Assembly (NCBI GenBank): GCA_023091665.1
Contig: JALJCQ010000013.1
Coordinates: 2,356,001 to 2,420,000, forward strand
From: Pythium myriotylum
Lineage: Eukaryota; Oomycota; Peronosporomycetes; Pythiales; Pythiaceae
Reading direction: 5' to 3'
DNA: 64,000 bases
Positions 43,723 to 57,242 of the stretch are shown piece by piece. Below the pieces are notes generated by a model, which worked only from the letters and a program-made list of their open reading frames with translations, searched no databases and was not told where the DNA came from. Position 1 is the stretch's first letter. Each line of letters opens with the position of its first letter. Both the position numbers and the translations under genes were made by a program.

Positions 43723-46305
43723 AACAGGCCAACCGAATGACTTTGCTAGTGCAATCATCATGCGAAGAGTCGTGTACTTGAATACTGGTGCAAACGTCTC
43801 GGTGTAGTCGATACCGTACTTCTGCTTGAATCCTCGAGCCACAAGTCGAGCCTTGTACTTGTCGATCGAACCATCGGCACGTCTTTTGATCTTGAACACC
43901 CACTTGGCGTCGATCGCTCGTTCGCCGTTTGGAAGCTTGGCTGGTGAGAACACTTCTCGTTCTTGCATAGATCGTAACTCGGCGGTAATCGCACGCTTCC
44001 AGTGTTCTTGATCTGGGCCACTGACGGCCTCTTCATACGTGTTTGGTTCAGTGAAATCGCTGGTCTCTGTCAGGTTCGCACTTGCACGCCACCACTCGAC
44101 TGGGGACATTCGTCGTCGGGTTGATCTTCGAACACTTTCCGAACCGCTTGCTTCATCGTCTGCGTCGGATTGCATTGGGTCAACTGGTTGTGGGGCACCT
44201 GAGCGGCGTTTGCCACTGTACTTGAAATTGGCCAAGTTGAGACCACCTTCGTTGTCGATGTCATCGAGTCGTTCCAGCAAGTCGTCCATGCCTGTTGTAG
44301 TGTTTTCGAGGTACCAGCCGCCGGGCTTGGTCTCGTCGAAATTGACGTCGCGACTGATGACGATCTTGTTAGCTTCAATGTCGAAGATCCGATACGCTTT
44401 TGATGACTCTTGATAACCGACGAATAGGCCAGGGCGAGACTTGCGTCCCATTTCTTGCGCATCTCACTTGGTGTGAGTACGAACGCGAGACAGCCGAAGA
44501 CGCGCATGTGCTTGATGCTAGGTTTCTCACCGTAGACCAGTTCATACGGTGTCTTGTCGTTGGACTTGCTGCTCGATGCCTTGGTCAGCATAGAACGCCT
44601 TGATTGCACTCGTAGCAAATTCCTTGGCTCCGTCGTGACGTACAAACTTGACACGGCGATCAAACTGGTTGCTGACTTGCTTGATGAATTTGATGATCAG
44701 TGCACTGCAGTCTGACTTGGACGCAATGCATGAACCGTGCATCAAACCACTGGATTCGTCCACGATCAGGAGCAAATACTTGCTGCCGCCGATGCTGTCG
44801 ACCTCCATCGGGCCACAAAGGTCGAGATGGATGAGTTCGAACGGTTGAAACTTGCGCTTCTCGGTGTTGGACTTGAATGGCTTCTGGACCATTTTGCCTT
44901 GCTGGCACCCTTGGCACATCGGTGTAGCTTTGGTGCTCGTAGGCAGATCCGCGTCCTTCACCATTGACTTGTCGAGCAACAAGCGCAACAACGGAGTCGA
45001 TGCATGACCCATGCGCTCGTGCAGGATCGAGATTGCGCGGTCCGCCGAGATTGTCAAAGCTGAAGGCGAAGTGGCGCGCGGGAATGAGCGGAGCCAAAAC
45101 AACCCGAACGCAAGTTGAGCAGTCGCGACGACCTTCCGCGACCTTTTGTCGAATACGCTCATTGCAGGCCCTTCGAAGACAACGCGAAACTTGCCTGACT
45201 TGTTGATCTGCGGGATTGAAAGCAGATTCTTCTTGATTCCTGGTACGTATAATACGTCGCGGAGTTCGAGGTCACGAACTTGTCCGCCGTGAATGATAGC
45301 GCGCTCGTGCACTGTGCCAACGCCGAGGATCTTGGTCTTCGTTCCTTCCGCGACCACAAGTTCACCGTGGTCGCCCTCAGCCAAACTGGCAAACATCGAG
45401 CGGTCGTTACAGACATGGTGCGTGGCACCACTGTCAATCGCCCACTTCCCAATCATGGAAGTGTCCGGCGCTATACTGGCCTCCATTGACACAGCGAAGG
45501 CGATGGCGTCATGGTCTTCTTCATAGTCGCGTTGTACGTGGTTCGCGCGTTTTCCGCCAAAGCGACCACCGCCGAATTTGCGACCTTCTTGCTTGTTCTT
45601 GGCCCAACAACGGTCAACTAAGTGACCAGTCTTGCCGCAGTGCGAGCATACACGAGTATCTTGCTCCGACACAAACGCCTTGGCTTGGTCGTCGAGCTTG
45701 GTGGCTGCAGTCTTCATCTCGCCGGCACGCTTCACGTGCTCGTTCGTGAGAGCCTTGATCACTTCTTTAGTTCTCAAGTCGGCATTGCTCATCTCGATGT
45801 GCAGAACCACGTTCTCATAGCTCTTAGGCAAACTGCGCAGCAGACAAATTGCCACATCTTCGTCCTCCATCTTCGCGCCGATGGCCACAAGCTTGGCGTG
45901 GATGTTGAGGATCTCGTTGCAGTGATGCAACACATTCGCGCCTTCCTTCATCTCCATACTAAAGAGCTGACGCTTCAAGTAGATTCGACCCGCCTTCTGC
46001 GACCCTTCGTACAACGAACGGAGTCGCTTCCATGCCACATGAGCTTCTTCACAGTCGTCGACGATGTGGTGGTACTCCGCGTCGATATGGAGGAGCATCA
46101 GGCCGAACGCGATGTTGTTGGTCCTGATGTATTCGTCCTTGATCCGCGGGTCCGAGAACGTCGGCGTCTCGTTGATGTTCACGACATTCCACACCGACTT
46201 GGTTAGGAACACGCCTCGCATGTAGCGTGCCCACGAAGCGTAGTTGTCGCCACGGAACTTGTCAACGAGAGTCTTTGTCTTGTCCGTCATGGTACTTGGG
46301 CTCAT
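43723..46305 (-). pseudogene. Array unit 2: CopB-2 gag to early RT, defective
   Basis: Same structure and same lesions as unit 1 (167-bp and 1-bp deletions, EEDHDAIAF marker). No difference in the translation. Confidence 0.92.
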
Positions 46306-46309
46306 AACC

Positions 46310-46664
46310 TATTAAAGGTCACGAAGTCGAGAAGAGGAGTGGACTTGACTGAAGCTTGGCAAAATGCAGAGTGAATTGATCGGGACTTAGTTCGCTGTCG
46401 CTACCTCTAAGCCGTCTTGTGTCCTACGCTACCATAAACATATGCATGTCCTACCTATCGTAATCATATGCAGAGGTATACACACTTCGTGGGTACTTCA
46501 ACAAGGTTGATGGGTTGAACTGGGTTCAACCCAGAACTAGATGGAGAACTTTCCACCTGAGAATTTTCTACATGGGAATCTTCCACATGAGAATTTTCTA
46601 CAGTTGAATCTTCCACAACTTGAACTTCAACTTCAAGATGTTGTGACACATTGTACCCATAATA
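46310..46664 (-). repeat. Array LTR 3
   Basis: 355 bp, same flanks as array LTR 2. Confidence 0.93.
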
Positions 46665-49247
46665 AACAGGCCAACCGAATGACTTTGCTAGTGCAATCAT
46701 CATGCGAAGAGTCGTGTACTTGAATACTGGTGCAAACGTCTCGGTGTAGTCGATACCGTACTTCTGCTTGAATCCTCGAGCCACAAGTCGAGCCTTGTAC
46801 TTGTCGATCGAACCATCGGCACGTCTTTTGATCTTGAACACCCACTTGGCGTCGATCGCTCGTTCGCCGTTTGGAAGCTTGGCTGGTGAGAACACTTCTC
46901 GTTCTTGCATAGATCGTAACTCGGCGGTAATCGCACGCTTCCAGTGTTCTTGATCTGGGCCACTGACGGCCTCTTCATACGTGTTTGGTTCAGTGAAATC
47001 GCTGGTCTCTGTCAGGTTCGCACTTGCACGCCACCACTCGACTGGGGACATTCGTCGTCGGGTTGATCTTCGAACACTTTCCGAACCGCTTGCTTCATCG
47101 TCTGCGTCGGATTGCATTGGGTCAACTGGTTGTGGGGCACCTGAGCGGCGTTTGCCACTGTACTTGAAATTGGCCAAGTTGAGACCACCTTCGTTGTCGA
47201 TGTCATCGAGTCGTTCCAGCAAGTCGTCCATGCCTGTTGTAGTGTTTTCGAGGTACCAGCCGCCGGGCTTGGTCTCGTCGAAATTGACGTCGCGACTGAT
47301 GACGATCTTGTTAGCTTCAATGTCGAAGATCCGATACGCTTTTGATGACTCTTGATAACCGACGAATAGGCCAGGGCGAGACTTGCGTCCCATTTCTTGC
47401 GCATCTCACTTGGTGTGAGTACGAACGCGAGACAGCCGAAGACGCGCATGTGCTTGATGCTAGGTTTCTCACCGTAGACCAGTTCATACGGTGTCTTGTC
47501 GTTGGACTTGCTGCTCGATGCCTTGGTCAGCATAGAACGCCTTGATTGCACTCGTAGCAAATTCCTTGGCTCCGTCGTGACGTACAAACTTGACACGGCG
47601 ATCAAACTGGTTGCTGACTTGCTTGATGAATTTGATGATCAGTGCACTGCAGTCTGACTTGGACGCAATGCATGAACCGTGCATCAAACCACTGGATTCG
47701 TCCACGATCAGGAGCAAATACTTGCTGCCGCCGATGCTGTCGACCTCCATCGGGCCACAAAGGTCGAGATGGATGAGTTCGAACGGTTGAAACTTGCGCT
47801 TCTCGGTGTTGGACTTGAATGGCTTCTGGACCATTTTGCCTTGCTGGCACCCTTGGCACATCGGTGTAGCTTTGGTGCTCGTAGGCAGATCCGCGTCCTT
47901 CACCATTGACTTGTCGAGCAACAAGCGCAACAACGGAGTCGATGCATGACCCATGCGCTCGTGCAGGATCGAGATTGCGCGGTCCGCCGAGATTGTCAAA
48001 GCTGAAGGCGAAGTGGCGCGCGGGAATGAGCGGAGCCAAAACAACCCGAACGCAAGTTGAGCAGTCGCGACGACCTTCCGCGACCTTTTGTCGAATACGC
48101 TCATTGCAGGCCCTTCGAAGACAACGCGAAACTTGCCTGACTTGTTGATCTGCGGGATTGAAAGCAGATTCTTCTTGATTCCTGGTACGTATAATACGTC
48201 GCGGAGTTCGAGGTCACGAACTTGTCCGCCGTGAATGATAGCGCGCTCGTGCACTGTGCCAACGCCGAGGATCTTGGTCTTCGTTCCTTCCGCGACCACA
48301 AGTTCACCGTGGTCGCCCTCAGCCAAACTGGCAAACATCGAGCGGTCGTTACAGACATGGTGCGTGGCACCACTGTCAATCGCCCACTTCCCAATCATGG
48401 AAGTGTCCGGCGCTATACTGGCCTCCATTGACACAGCGAAGGCGATGGCGTCATGGTCTTCTTCATAGTCGCGTTGTACGTGGTTCGCGCGTTTTCCGCC
48501 AAAGCGACCACCGCCGAATTTGCGACCTTCTTGCTTGTTCTTGGCCCAACAACGGTCAACTAAGTGACCAGTCTTGCCGCAGTGCGAGCATACACGAGTA
48601 TCTTGCTCCGACACAAACGCCTTGGCTTGGTCGTCGAGCTTGGTGGCTGCAGTCTTCATCTCGCCGGCACGCTTCACGTGCTCGTTCGTGAGAGCCTTGA
48701 TCACTTCTTTAGTTCTCAAGTCGGCATTGCTCATCTCGATGTGCAGAACCACGTTCTCATAGCTCTTAGGCAAACTGCGCAGCAGACAAATTGCCACATC
48801 TTCGTCCTCCATCTTCGCGCCGATGGCCACAAGCTTGGCGTGGATGTTGAGGATCTCGTTGCAGTGATGCAACACATTCGCGCCTTCCTTCATCTCCATA
48901 CTAAAGAGCTGACGCTTCAAGTAGATTCGACCCGCCTTCTGCGACCCTTCGTACAACGAACGGAGTCGCTTCCATGCCACATGAGCTTCTTCACAGTCGT
49001 CGACGATGTGGTGGTACTCCGCGTCGATATGGAGGAGCATCAGGCCGAACGCGATGTTGTTGGTCCTGATGTATTCGTCCTTGATCCGCGGGTCCGAGAA
49101 CGTCGGCGTCTCGTTGATGTTCACGACATTCCACACCGACTTGGTTAGGAACACGCCTCGCATGTAGCGTGCCCACGAAGCGTAGTTGTCGCCACGGAAC
49201 TTGTCAACGAGAGTCTTTGTCTTGTCCGTCATGGTACTTGGGCTCAT
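46665..49247 (-). pseudogene. Array unit 3: CopB-2 gag to early RT, defective
   Basis: Same structure, lesions and translation as units 1 and 2. Confidence 0.92.
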
Positions 49248-49251
49248 AACC

Positions 49252-49606
49252 TATTAAAGGTCACGAAGTCGAGAAGAGGAGTGGACTTGACTGAAGCTTG
49301 GCAAAATGCAGAGTGAATTGATCGGGACTTAGTTCGCTGTCGCTACCTCTAAGCCGTCTTGTGTCCTACGCTACCATAAACATATGCATGTCCTACCTAT
49401 CGTAATCATATGCAGAGGTATACACACTTCGTGGGTACTTCAACAAGGTTGATGGGTTGAACTGGGTTCAACCCAGAACTAGATGGAGAACTTTCCACCT
49501 GAGAATTTTCTACATGGGAATCTTCCACATGAGAATTTTCTACAGTTGAATCTTCCACAACTTGAACTTCAACTTCAAGATGTTGTGACACATTGTACCC
49601 ATAATA
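49252..49606 (-). repeat. Array LTR 4
   Basis: 355 bp, same flanks. Followed by unit 4, which is split by CopA-7. Confidence 0.93.
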
Positions 49607-49871
49607 AACAGGCCAACCGAATGACTTTGCTAGTGCAATCATCATGCGAAGAGTCGTGTACTTGAATACTGGTGCAAACGTCTCGGTGTAGTCGATACCG
49701 TACTTCTGCTTGAATCCTCGAGCCACAAGTCGAGCCTTGTACTTGTCGATCGAACCATCGGCACGTCTTTTGATCTTGAACACCCACTTGGCGTCGATCG
49801 CTCGTTCGCCGTTTGGAAGCTTGGCTGGTGAGAACACTTCTCGTTCTTGCATAGATCGTAACTCGGCGGTA

Positions 49872-49876
49872 ATCGC
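49872..49876. repeat. Target duplication ATCGC, left copy (CopA-7)
   Basis: Matches 54921-54925. The empty site in other array units reads GGTAATCGCACGC. Confidence 0.94.
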
Positions 49877-50235
49877 TGTTGAAAGGTCGCTTGGTTGGTG
49901 GGATGCAAAATGCAAAGTGAATTGATCGGGACTTAGTTCGCTACTGCTACCTCTAAGCCGTCTGTGTGTGTCCTACGCTACCATAATCAAATGTATGTCC
50001 TACCTATCGTAAACATATGCAAACATAAACTGACTTCGTGGATACTTCAACGAAGTCGATGGGTGGCACTGGATTCAAACCAGAACCAGACGGAGAATCT
50101 TCCACATGTCGAATCTTCCACATGTCGAATCTTCCACGGAGAATCTTCTGCAGGAGAATCTTCTACAGCCGAGCTTCAACTGCCGAGCTTCAACTGGAAT
50201 GATGACGCTGGGTTCGAGGCGCATCATCTTCAACA
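49877..50235 (-). repeat. CopA-7 3' LTR
   Basis: 359 bp with the GAAAGG variant next to its TGTTG end. Confidence 0.94.
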
Positions 50236-53200
50236 CTCCCCCTCGACTCGACTGCGTCTTGAACACCAAGCTTGGTGCGGAGCACGTCGAACTGGACAGT
50301 GGGGATCGGCTTGGTCATGATGTCGGCAAGCATGTCTTGGGTCGGGCAATACTGGAGAGACACTTGACCGTCCTCGACCTTCTCACGAACGAAGTGATAG
50401 CGAATGTCGATGTGCTTGGTGCGCTTGTGGAACTCGGGGTTCTTGGCCAACGCGATCGCACCTTGGTTGTCTTCGTACACCGTGAGCGCTTGGTCGCTTG
50501 CAACTTCGCCGAGTTCGCACAGGAACGCCTTGAGCCACACGGCTTCTTGGATCGCTTCCGATAGAGCCATGTACTCTGCTTCGGTCGAGGAGAGGGCGAC
50601 AGTTCGCTGCTTCTTGCTGCGCCAGCTGATGCATCCGCCGTTGAGCATGAACACGTAGCCGCTGGTGCTTCGACGTGACTCGATGTCGCCAGCCCAGTCG
50701 GCGTCGGAGTAGCCGACCAGTCTTCCGTCGTTCGATGCCGAGAACTGCAGGCCGTAGGTCGGAGTCGCTTGCAGATACCGGAGCACACGCTTGAGAGCTT
50801 GCCAGTGTGTTGGACACGGGTCCGCGGCGAACTGGCTGAGTGTGCCGACTGCCGCTGCGAGGTCTGGTCGAGTGCCGACCATGAGGTACATCAGTGCGCC
50901 GACTGCACTTCGGTACGGCACGTTCTTCATGGTGTCTTCGTGCTTGCAACCACCTTCACACATGGCCTTGGTCAGCTTGAGTCCGGGGTCTTGAGGGGTC
51001 CTCACTGGTTTGCAGTCTTGCATGCCGAACTTGGTCAGGATCGACTGCAGGAACTTGGTCTGCCGCATGGTCACGTCGCCGGACTTGGGGTCTTGATCAA
51101 CTTCCATGCCGAGGCAGTACTTGAGTTCGCCGAGGTCGGACATCTCGAAGCGTTCGCTGAATGCACGCTTGGTCGCCGTGAGCAACTCGAGGCTGTTGCA
51201 GGCGAGGATGAGGTCGTCGACGTAGATCACCACGAAGATCATCGCTGAGCCGCTCCGCTTGACGTACACGCAGTGGTCCATCTCGCACTTGGTGAAGCCG
51301 ACCTTGCGCATGAAGGCGTCGATGGTCTGGTTCCACATGCGGGGCGACTGCTTGAGACCGTAGAGCGAGCGCTTGAGCTTGCACACGTAGTCGGGGTGGC
51401 GCTGGTCGACGAAGCCTTCGGGCTGCTTCATGTAGATTTCTTCGTCGAGGTTGCCGTTCAGGAACGCCGTCTTGACATCCATCTGATGGATCATGAGCTT
51501 GTGTCGAGCGGCGATGCTGAGGATGGTGCGGATCGACGTGAACTTGGCGACGGGTGCGAATGTCTCTTCGAAGTCGATGCCGTACTTCTGCAGGAACCCC
51601 TTGGCAACGAGTCGAGCCTTGTACCGTTCGACAAGTCCTTCGGCGGTTTCCTTGACCTTGAACACCCACTTGCTGGTGATGGCCTTGCGTCCGGCTGGCA
51701 AAGGGACTAGGTCCCAGGTCTCGTTCTTCTTGAGCGACTCGAGCTCGGAGTCGCAGGCTTCCTTCCAGTTGCTGGCGTCGTCGGATTCCATCGCCGACTT
51801 GAACGATGTCGGCAACTCTCCCCCTGAATTCACGACGAGAGCAAACTCTTCGTAATCTTGGTCTTCTCCCCCTTGTTCTTGCACGTCTTCGCCTTCTTCA
51901 TCTTCATCTTCTACGCCTTCCTCTTCGATCGACGTGAGCAGTGCAGACAGATCTTCGAGCGATGTCCTTGGACCTTGCGTGGGTGGTGGAGTCGCACCAC
52001 TTGTGCGACCAACCCGTCCGTAGCGCTTCTCAACTGGCGGTTCAGCCAGGTTCTCGAGCGAGTGCGTGCGAGAGTGGCGCTTGGACCCTGGTGCGTAGTC
52101 GACATTCGGCTGCTGGGCCGATGCTGGTGCTGCTGGACGCTGCGACCGCTGGCCCTGTTGCCACTCCGGTCGCTCGTAGCTGCGCTGACTTGGTGCTGGT
52201 GAGGCTGGCTGCTCACCCATGTCTTCATCATCTTGGTTGTCGGTTGCTTCATCCTGATCCTCATCATCTTCATCGTCGCGGAACTCGACGGACTTGCTCC
52301 AGGGTTCTTCGCGCTTGCCGTCGTCGAACGTGTCTTCCATGAACTGCGCGTCTCGACTGATGACGATCCGACCGGTTGCGATTTCTTCAAACCGATACGC
52401 CTTCTCGTGGTCCGAGTAGCCGAGGAACCGACACAAGATGGCTCGGGCGTCGAACTTCGACCGCTTCTCCTTGGGCACGTGGACGTACGCATGGCAGCCG
52501 AACACCTTGAAGTTGGCGAGCAAGGGCTTCTTCCCGTACCATTCTTCGTACGGCGACTTGTACAAGTCTTGAGCGCGGGTCGGAAGTCGGTTGCGAACTT
52601 CGACTGCAGTCATGACGGCTTCGCCCCAGTACTCGTCGGACAAGTTGGCATGGTGGAGCTTGCAACGACCACACTCACCGATGGTTCGGTTCATGCGCTC
52701 CGCCACACCGTTCAACTGAGGCGTGTATGGCGGCGTGACGTCGTGCTCGATGCCACGCTTGCGGCAGAACTTGGCAAGCTTGGCCGACTGGTACTCGCCG
52801 CCGCCGTCGGTTCGAAGCACCTTGACTCGACGACCGGTTTGGTTCTCGGCCCAGTTGACGAACTCGACGAACTTGTCGTAGACTTCGTCCTTGGACCGCA
52901 TCAGGTACAACTTGCACAGTCGAGACTTGTCGTCGGTGAAGGTGGCAAAGTACTTCATGCCACCGAAAGTCGGAGTCTTCATGGGGCCGGCCACATCGCT
53001 GTACACGACGTCAAGCAGATTCGCAGACCGCTTGGTCGTGCCCGACTGGAACTTGACGCGAGTCAGCTTGCCGAGTGCACAGCCTTCACAGACCTCCCAC
53101 TCCTGCACAGACCCGATATCGAGTCCGTCGGCGAGGTCCTTCTTGACGATGGCTTCGAGACCGCTGAAGCCGATGTGACCGAGTCGGAGGTGCCACAGGT

Positions 53201-54557
53201 ACGACTTGGACATGGCGCGACCTCGTCTTGTACTGGCGGCGTGGGCTGCTTCAGTCGACACTGGAGACATGTTGAGCTTGAACAGACCCTTGCCGATACG
53301 AGTGCCGATGGTCCGCTTGGCGCCCTTGAGAACGACGAAGCAACCGTCCTTGTCGAACGTCACGGGAGCAACGTCCTCCGTGAATCTTCCGACCGAGAAC
53401 AGGTTGCGGCTGAGCTTGGGGATATGCCACACGTTGGTGAGCAAACCCTTCTTGACACCGCTTGGAGTCTTCATCGACATGAGAATGTCTCCCACGCCAA
53501 CCGCTTGGACCGTGCCATCATCGGCCAGATGCACGTCGACTGGGTCAATCTTCTTGTAGTTCATCATGAACTGCTTGGTTCGCGACATGTGCTGAGTCGC
53601 ACCCGAGTCGACCAACCACGCCGTGGATTGACTCGACTTGCCTTGGGTCTTCCCGACCGAGAACAGGTACTCGCCGGGGTCTTCATCTCGCGCAAGGTTG
53701 GCTCGCTGGAACCGTTGCCGAGGGTTGCCGTTTCCGTTGCCGTTGCCGTTGCCGCCGGAGTTGCCGTTGCCGTTGCCGTTGTCCTTGACACGCGAGTGGC
53801 ACTCCGCGGCCCAATGACCGATCTTGCCGCAGTAGTTGCACGTGCCAGTCTTCTTGACTGCACGGCCCTTGGGCTTCGCGTCACTTGTCATGAACGCTTG
53901 GCCAAGCGTGGCTCCGTCGCCACCTTGCTCCTTGCGCTTCATGTCTTCATGGAGCAGCCGAGACGTCACGAGTTCCCACGTGAGCGCGTCGACACGCGAC
54001 TCCAACGCCGTGATGAGGAACTGGTACGACTCGCTGAGACTGCCGAGAAGCGTGATCACCAAGTCGTCTTCGCTGACCGGAGCGCCGACTGCGTCGAGTT
54101 GCTCGGCCAGGGTCTTGAGCTTGTTGATGTGCGTGAGCACATCGTCACCTTCTTCCATCATGGTCGTGAAGAAACGACGACGAAGAAAGAGCTTGTTGGC
54201 AAGGCTCTTCTTCTCGAAGTGTTCTTCCAGTCTTGACCATGCATCTTGCGCACCACTCGCCGACCGAACCAGCGGGAGCTGCGAGTCTTCCATCGCGAGA
54301 CAGATCATCGCGAGCGCCTTGCGAGACTTCTTCTTGAAGAGGGCTCGGTCCGCGTCGGTCTGGCACTGCTCGAGTTTGACCTCTCCACAGACAACTTCCC
54401 AGACGTCGCGTTCTTCGAGCACCATCTGCATCTTGAACTTCCATGTGTGGAAGTTGGTTCCGTCGAACTTGTTGATGCGGGCTGGGGTGGTCGAATCCAT
54501 GGCGAAGGCTGGGGAGGCGAAGTCGGTGGAGGCAGAGTCGGCTGGGCTTGGGCTCAT
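50190..54557 (-). CDS. CopA-7 Gag-Pol polyprotein, apparently intact
   Basis: Unbroken frame from the ATG in the primer-binding site (54555-54557) to the stop in the 3' LTR. CCHC knuckle, DSGA, integrase zinc and DD35E motifs, YVDD and the three RNase H catalytic residues ([23 protein letters not shown]) are all seen. Small private changes: [10 protein letters not shown] and GQVSLQYCP. With a perfect target duplication and matched LTRs it is the best autonomous candidate for CopA. Confidence 0.94.
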   Translation of the reverse strand: MSPSPADSASTDFASPAFAMDSTTPARINKFDGTNFHTWKFKMQMVLEERDVWEVVCGEVKLEQCQTDADRALFKKKSRKALAMICLAMEDSQLPLVRSASGAQDAWSRLEEHFEKKSLANKLFLRRRFFTTMMEEGDDVLTHINKLKTLAEQLDAVGAPVSEDDLVITLLGSLSESYQFLITALESRVDALTWELVTSRLLHEDMKRKEQGGDGATLGQAFMTSDAKPKGRAVKKTGTCNYCGKIGHWAAECHSRVKDNGNGNGNSGGNGNGNGNGNPRQRFQRANLARDEDPGEYLFSVGKTQGKSSQSTAWLVDSGATQHMSRTKQFMMNYKKIDPVDVHLADDGTVQAVGVGDILMSMKTPSGVKKGLLTNVWHIPKLSRNLFSVGRFTEDVAPVTFDKDGCFVVLKGAKRTIGTRIGKGLFKLNMSPVSTEAAHAASTRRGRAMSKSYLWHLRLGHIGFSGLEAIVKKDLADGLDIGSVQEWEVCEGCALGKLTRVKFQSGTTKRSANLLDVVYSDVAGPMKTPTFGGMKYFATFTDDKSRLCKLYLMRSKDEVYDKFVEFVNWAENQTGRRVKVLRTDGGGEYQSAKLAKFCRKRGIEHDVTPPYTPQLNGVAERMNRTIGECGRCKLHHANLSDEYWGEAVMTAVEVRNRLPTRAQDLYKSPYEEWYGKKPLLANFKVFGCHAYVHVPKEKRSKFDARAILCRFLGYSDHEKAYRFEEIATGRIVISRDAQFMEDTFDDGKREEPWSKSVEFRDDEDDEDQDEATDNQDDEDMGEQPASPAPSQRSYERPEWQQGQRSQRPAAPASAQQPNVDYAPGSKRHSRTHSLENLAEPPVEKRYGRVGRTSGATPPPTQGPRTSLEDLSALLTSIEEEGVEDEDEEGEDVQEQGGEDQDYEEFALVVNSGGELPTSFKSAMESDDASNWKEACDSELESLKKNETWDLVPLPAGRKAITSKWVFKVKETAEGLVERYKARLVAKGFLQKYGIDFEETFAPVAKFTSIRTILSIAARHKLMIHQMDVKTAFLNGNLDEEIYMKQPEGFVDQRHPDYVCKLKRSLYGLKQSPRMWNQTIDAFMRKVGFTKCEMDHCVYVKRSGSAMIFVVIYVDDLILACNSLELLTATKRAFSERFEMSDLGELKYCLGMEVDQDPKSGDVTMRQTKFLQSILTKFGMQDCKPVRTPQDPGLKLTKAMCEGGCKHEDTMKNVPYRSAVGALMYLMVGTRPDLAAAVGTLSQFAADPCPTHWQALKRVLRYLQATPTYGLQFSASNDGRLVGYSDADWAGDIESRRSTSGYVFMLNGGCISWRSKKQRTVALSSTEAEYMALSEAIQEAVWLKAFLCELGEVASDQALTVYEDNQGAIALAKNPEFHKRTKHIDIRYHFVREKVEDGQVSLQYCPTQDMLADIMTKPIPTVQFDVLRTKLGVQDAVESRGSVEDDAPRTQRHHSS

Positions 54558-54561
54558 AACC

Positions 54562-54920
54562 TGTTGAAAGGTCGCTTGGTTGGTGGGATGCAAAATGCAA
54601 AGTGAATTGATCGGGACTTAGTTCGCTACTGCTACCTCTAAGCCGTCTGTGTGTGTCCTACGCTACCATAATCAAATGTATGTCCTACCTATCGTAAACA
54701 TATGCAAACATAAACTGACTTCGTGGATACTTCAACGAAGTCGATGGGTGGCACTGGATTCAAACCAGAACCAGACGGAGAATCTTCCACATGTCGAATC
54801 TTCCACATGTCGAATCTTCCACGGAGAATCTTCTGCAGGAGAATCTTCTACAGCCGAGCTTCAACTGCCGAGCTTCAACTGGAATGATGACGCTGGGTTC
54901 GAGGCGCATCATCTTCAACA
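54562..54920 (-). repeat. CopA-7 5' LTR
   Basis: 359 bp, same variant as its partner. Followed by ATCGC (54921-54925). Confidence 0.94.
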
Positions 54921-57242
54921 ATCGCACGCTTCCAGTGTTCTTGATCTGGGCCACTGACGGCCTCTTCATACGTGTTTGGTTCAGTGAAATCGCTGGTCTC
55001 TGTCAGGTTCGCACTTGCACGCCACCACTCGACTGGGGACATTCGTCGTCGGGTTGATCTTCGAACACTTTCCGAACCGCTTGCTTCATCGTCTGCGTCG
55101 GATTGCATTGGGTCAACTGGTTGTGGGGCACCTGAGCGGCGTTTGCCACTGTACTTGAAATTGGCCAAGTTGAGACCACCTTCGTTGTCGATGTCATCGA
55201 GTCGTTCCAGCAAGTCGTCCATGCCTGTTGTAGTGTTTTCGAGGTACCAGCCGCCGGGCTTGGTCTCGTCGAAATTGACGTCGCGACTGATGACGATCTT
55301 GTTAGCTTCAATGTCGAAGATCCGATACGCTTTTGATGACTCTTGATAACCGACGAATAGGCCAGGGCGAGACTTGCGTCCCATTTCTTGCGCATCTCAC
55401 TTGGTGTGAGTACGAACGCGAGACAGCCGAAGACGCGCATGTGCTTGATGCTAGGTTTCTCACCGTAGACCAGTTCATACGGTGTCTTGTCGTTGGACTT
55501 GCTGCTCGATGCCTTGGTCAGCATAGAACGCCTTGATTGCACTCGTAGCAAATTCCTTGGCTCCGTCGTGACGTACAAACTTGACACGGCGATCAAACTG
55601 GTTGCTGACTTGCTTGATGAATTTGATGATCAGTGCACTGCAGTCTGACTTGGACGCAATGCATGAACCGTGCATCAAACCACTGGATTCGTCCACGATC
55701 AGGAGCAAATACTTGCTGCCGCCGATGCTGTCGACCTCCATCGGGCCACAAAGGTCGAGATGGATGAGTTCGAACGGTTGAAACTTGCGCTTCTCGGTGT
55801 TGGACTTGAATGGCTTCTGGACCATTTTGCCTTGCTGGCACCCTTGGCACATCGGTGTAGCTTTGGTGCTCGTAGGCAGATCCGCGTCCTTCACCATTGA
55901 CTTGTCGAGCAACAAGCGCAACAACGGAGTCGATGCATGACCCATGCGCTCGTGCAGGATCGAGATTGCGCGGTCCGCCGAGATTGTCAAAGCTGAAGGC
56001 GAAGTGGCGCGCGGGAATGAGCGGAGCCAAAACAACCCGAACGCAAGTTGAGCAGTCGCGACGACCTTCCGCGACCTTTTGTCGAATACGCTCATTGCAG
56101 GCCCTTCGAAGACAACGCGAAACTTGCCTGACTTGTTGATCTGCGGGATTGAAAGCAGATTCTTCTTGATTCCTGGTACGTATAATACGTCGCGGAGTTC
56201 GAGGTCACGAACTTGTCCGCCGTGAATGATAGCGCGCTCGTGCACTGTGCCAACGCCGAGGATCTTGGTCTTCGTTCCTTCCGCGACCACAAGTTCACCG
56301 TGGTCGCCCTCAGCCAAACTGGCAAACATCGAGCGGTCGTTACAGACATGGTGCGTGGCACCACTGTCAATCGCCCACTTCCCAATCATGGAAGTGTCCG
56401 GCGCTATACTGGCCTCCATTGATACAGCGAAGGCGATGGCGTCATCGTCTTCTTCATAGTCGCGTTGTACGTGGTTCGCGCGTTTTCCGCCAAAGCGACC
56501 ACCGCCGAATTTGCGACCTTCTTGCTTGTTCTTGGCCCAACAACGGTCAACTAAGTGACCAGTCTTGCCGCAGTGCGAGCATACACGAGTATCTTGCTCC
56601 GACACAAACGCCTTGGCTTGGTCGTCGAGCTTGGTGGCTGCAGTCTTCATCTCGCCGGCACGCTTCACGTGCTCGTTCGTGAGAGCCTTGATCACTTCTT
56701 TAGTTCTCAAGTCGGCATTGCTCATCTCGATGTGCAGAACCACGTTCTCATAGCTCTTAGGCAAACTGCGCAGCAGACAAATTGCCACATCTTCGTCCTC
56801 CATCTTCGCGCCGATGGCCACAAGCTTGGCGTGGATGTTGAGGATCTCGTTGCAGTGATGCAACACATTCGCGCCTTCCTTCATCTCCATACTAAAGAGC
56901 TGACGCTTCAAGTAGATTCGACCCGCCTTCTGCGACCCTTCGTACAACGAACGGAGTCGCTTCCATGCCACATGAGCTTCTTCACAGTCGTCGACGATGT
57001 GGTGGTACTCCGCGTCGATATGGAGGAGCATCAGGCCGAACGCGATGTTGTTGGTCCTGATGTATTCGTCCTTGATCCGCGGGTCCGAGAACGTCGGCGT
57101 CTCGTTGATGTTCACGACATTCCACACCGACTTGGTTAGGAACACGCCTCGCATGTAGCGTGCCCACGAAGCGTAGTTGTCGCCACGGAACTTGTCAACG
57201 AGAGTCTTTGTCTTGTCCGTCATGGTACTTGGGCTCATAACC

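Larger units (their letters stand above)
49877..54920 (-). mobile_element. CopA-7, complete Ty1/copia retrotransposon
   Basis: 5044 bp in array unit 4, with a perfect 5-bp target duplication ATCGC. Both LTRs carry the TGTTGAAAGG variant, so they form a true pair. It inserted after the array existed, or at least after the 168-bp loss, since it splits a unit that already carries it. Confidence 0.96.
49607..57238 (-). pseudogene. Array unit 4: CopB-2 gag to early RT, split by CopA-7
   Basis: Two blocks, 49607-49876 and 54921-57242, total 2587 bp after removing the duplicated target, the same as other units. It has the 167-bp and 1-bp deletions but reads EEDDDAIAF and has GATACAG (56421 region) where units 1-3 and CopB-3 read EEDHDAIAF and GACACAG. 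It therefore looks like the original CopB-2 5' half, while units 1-3 are hybrids with CopB-3. Confidence 0.9.
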
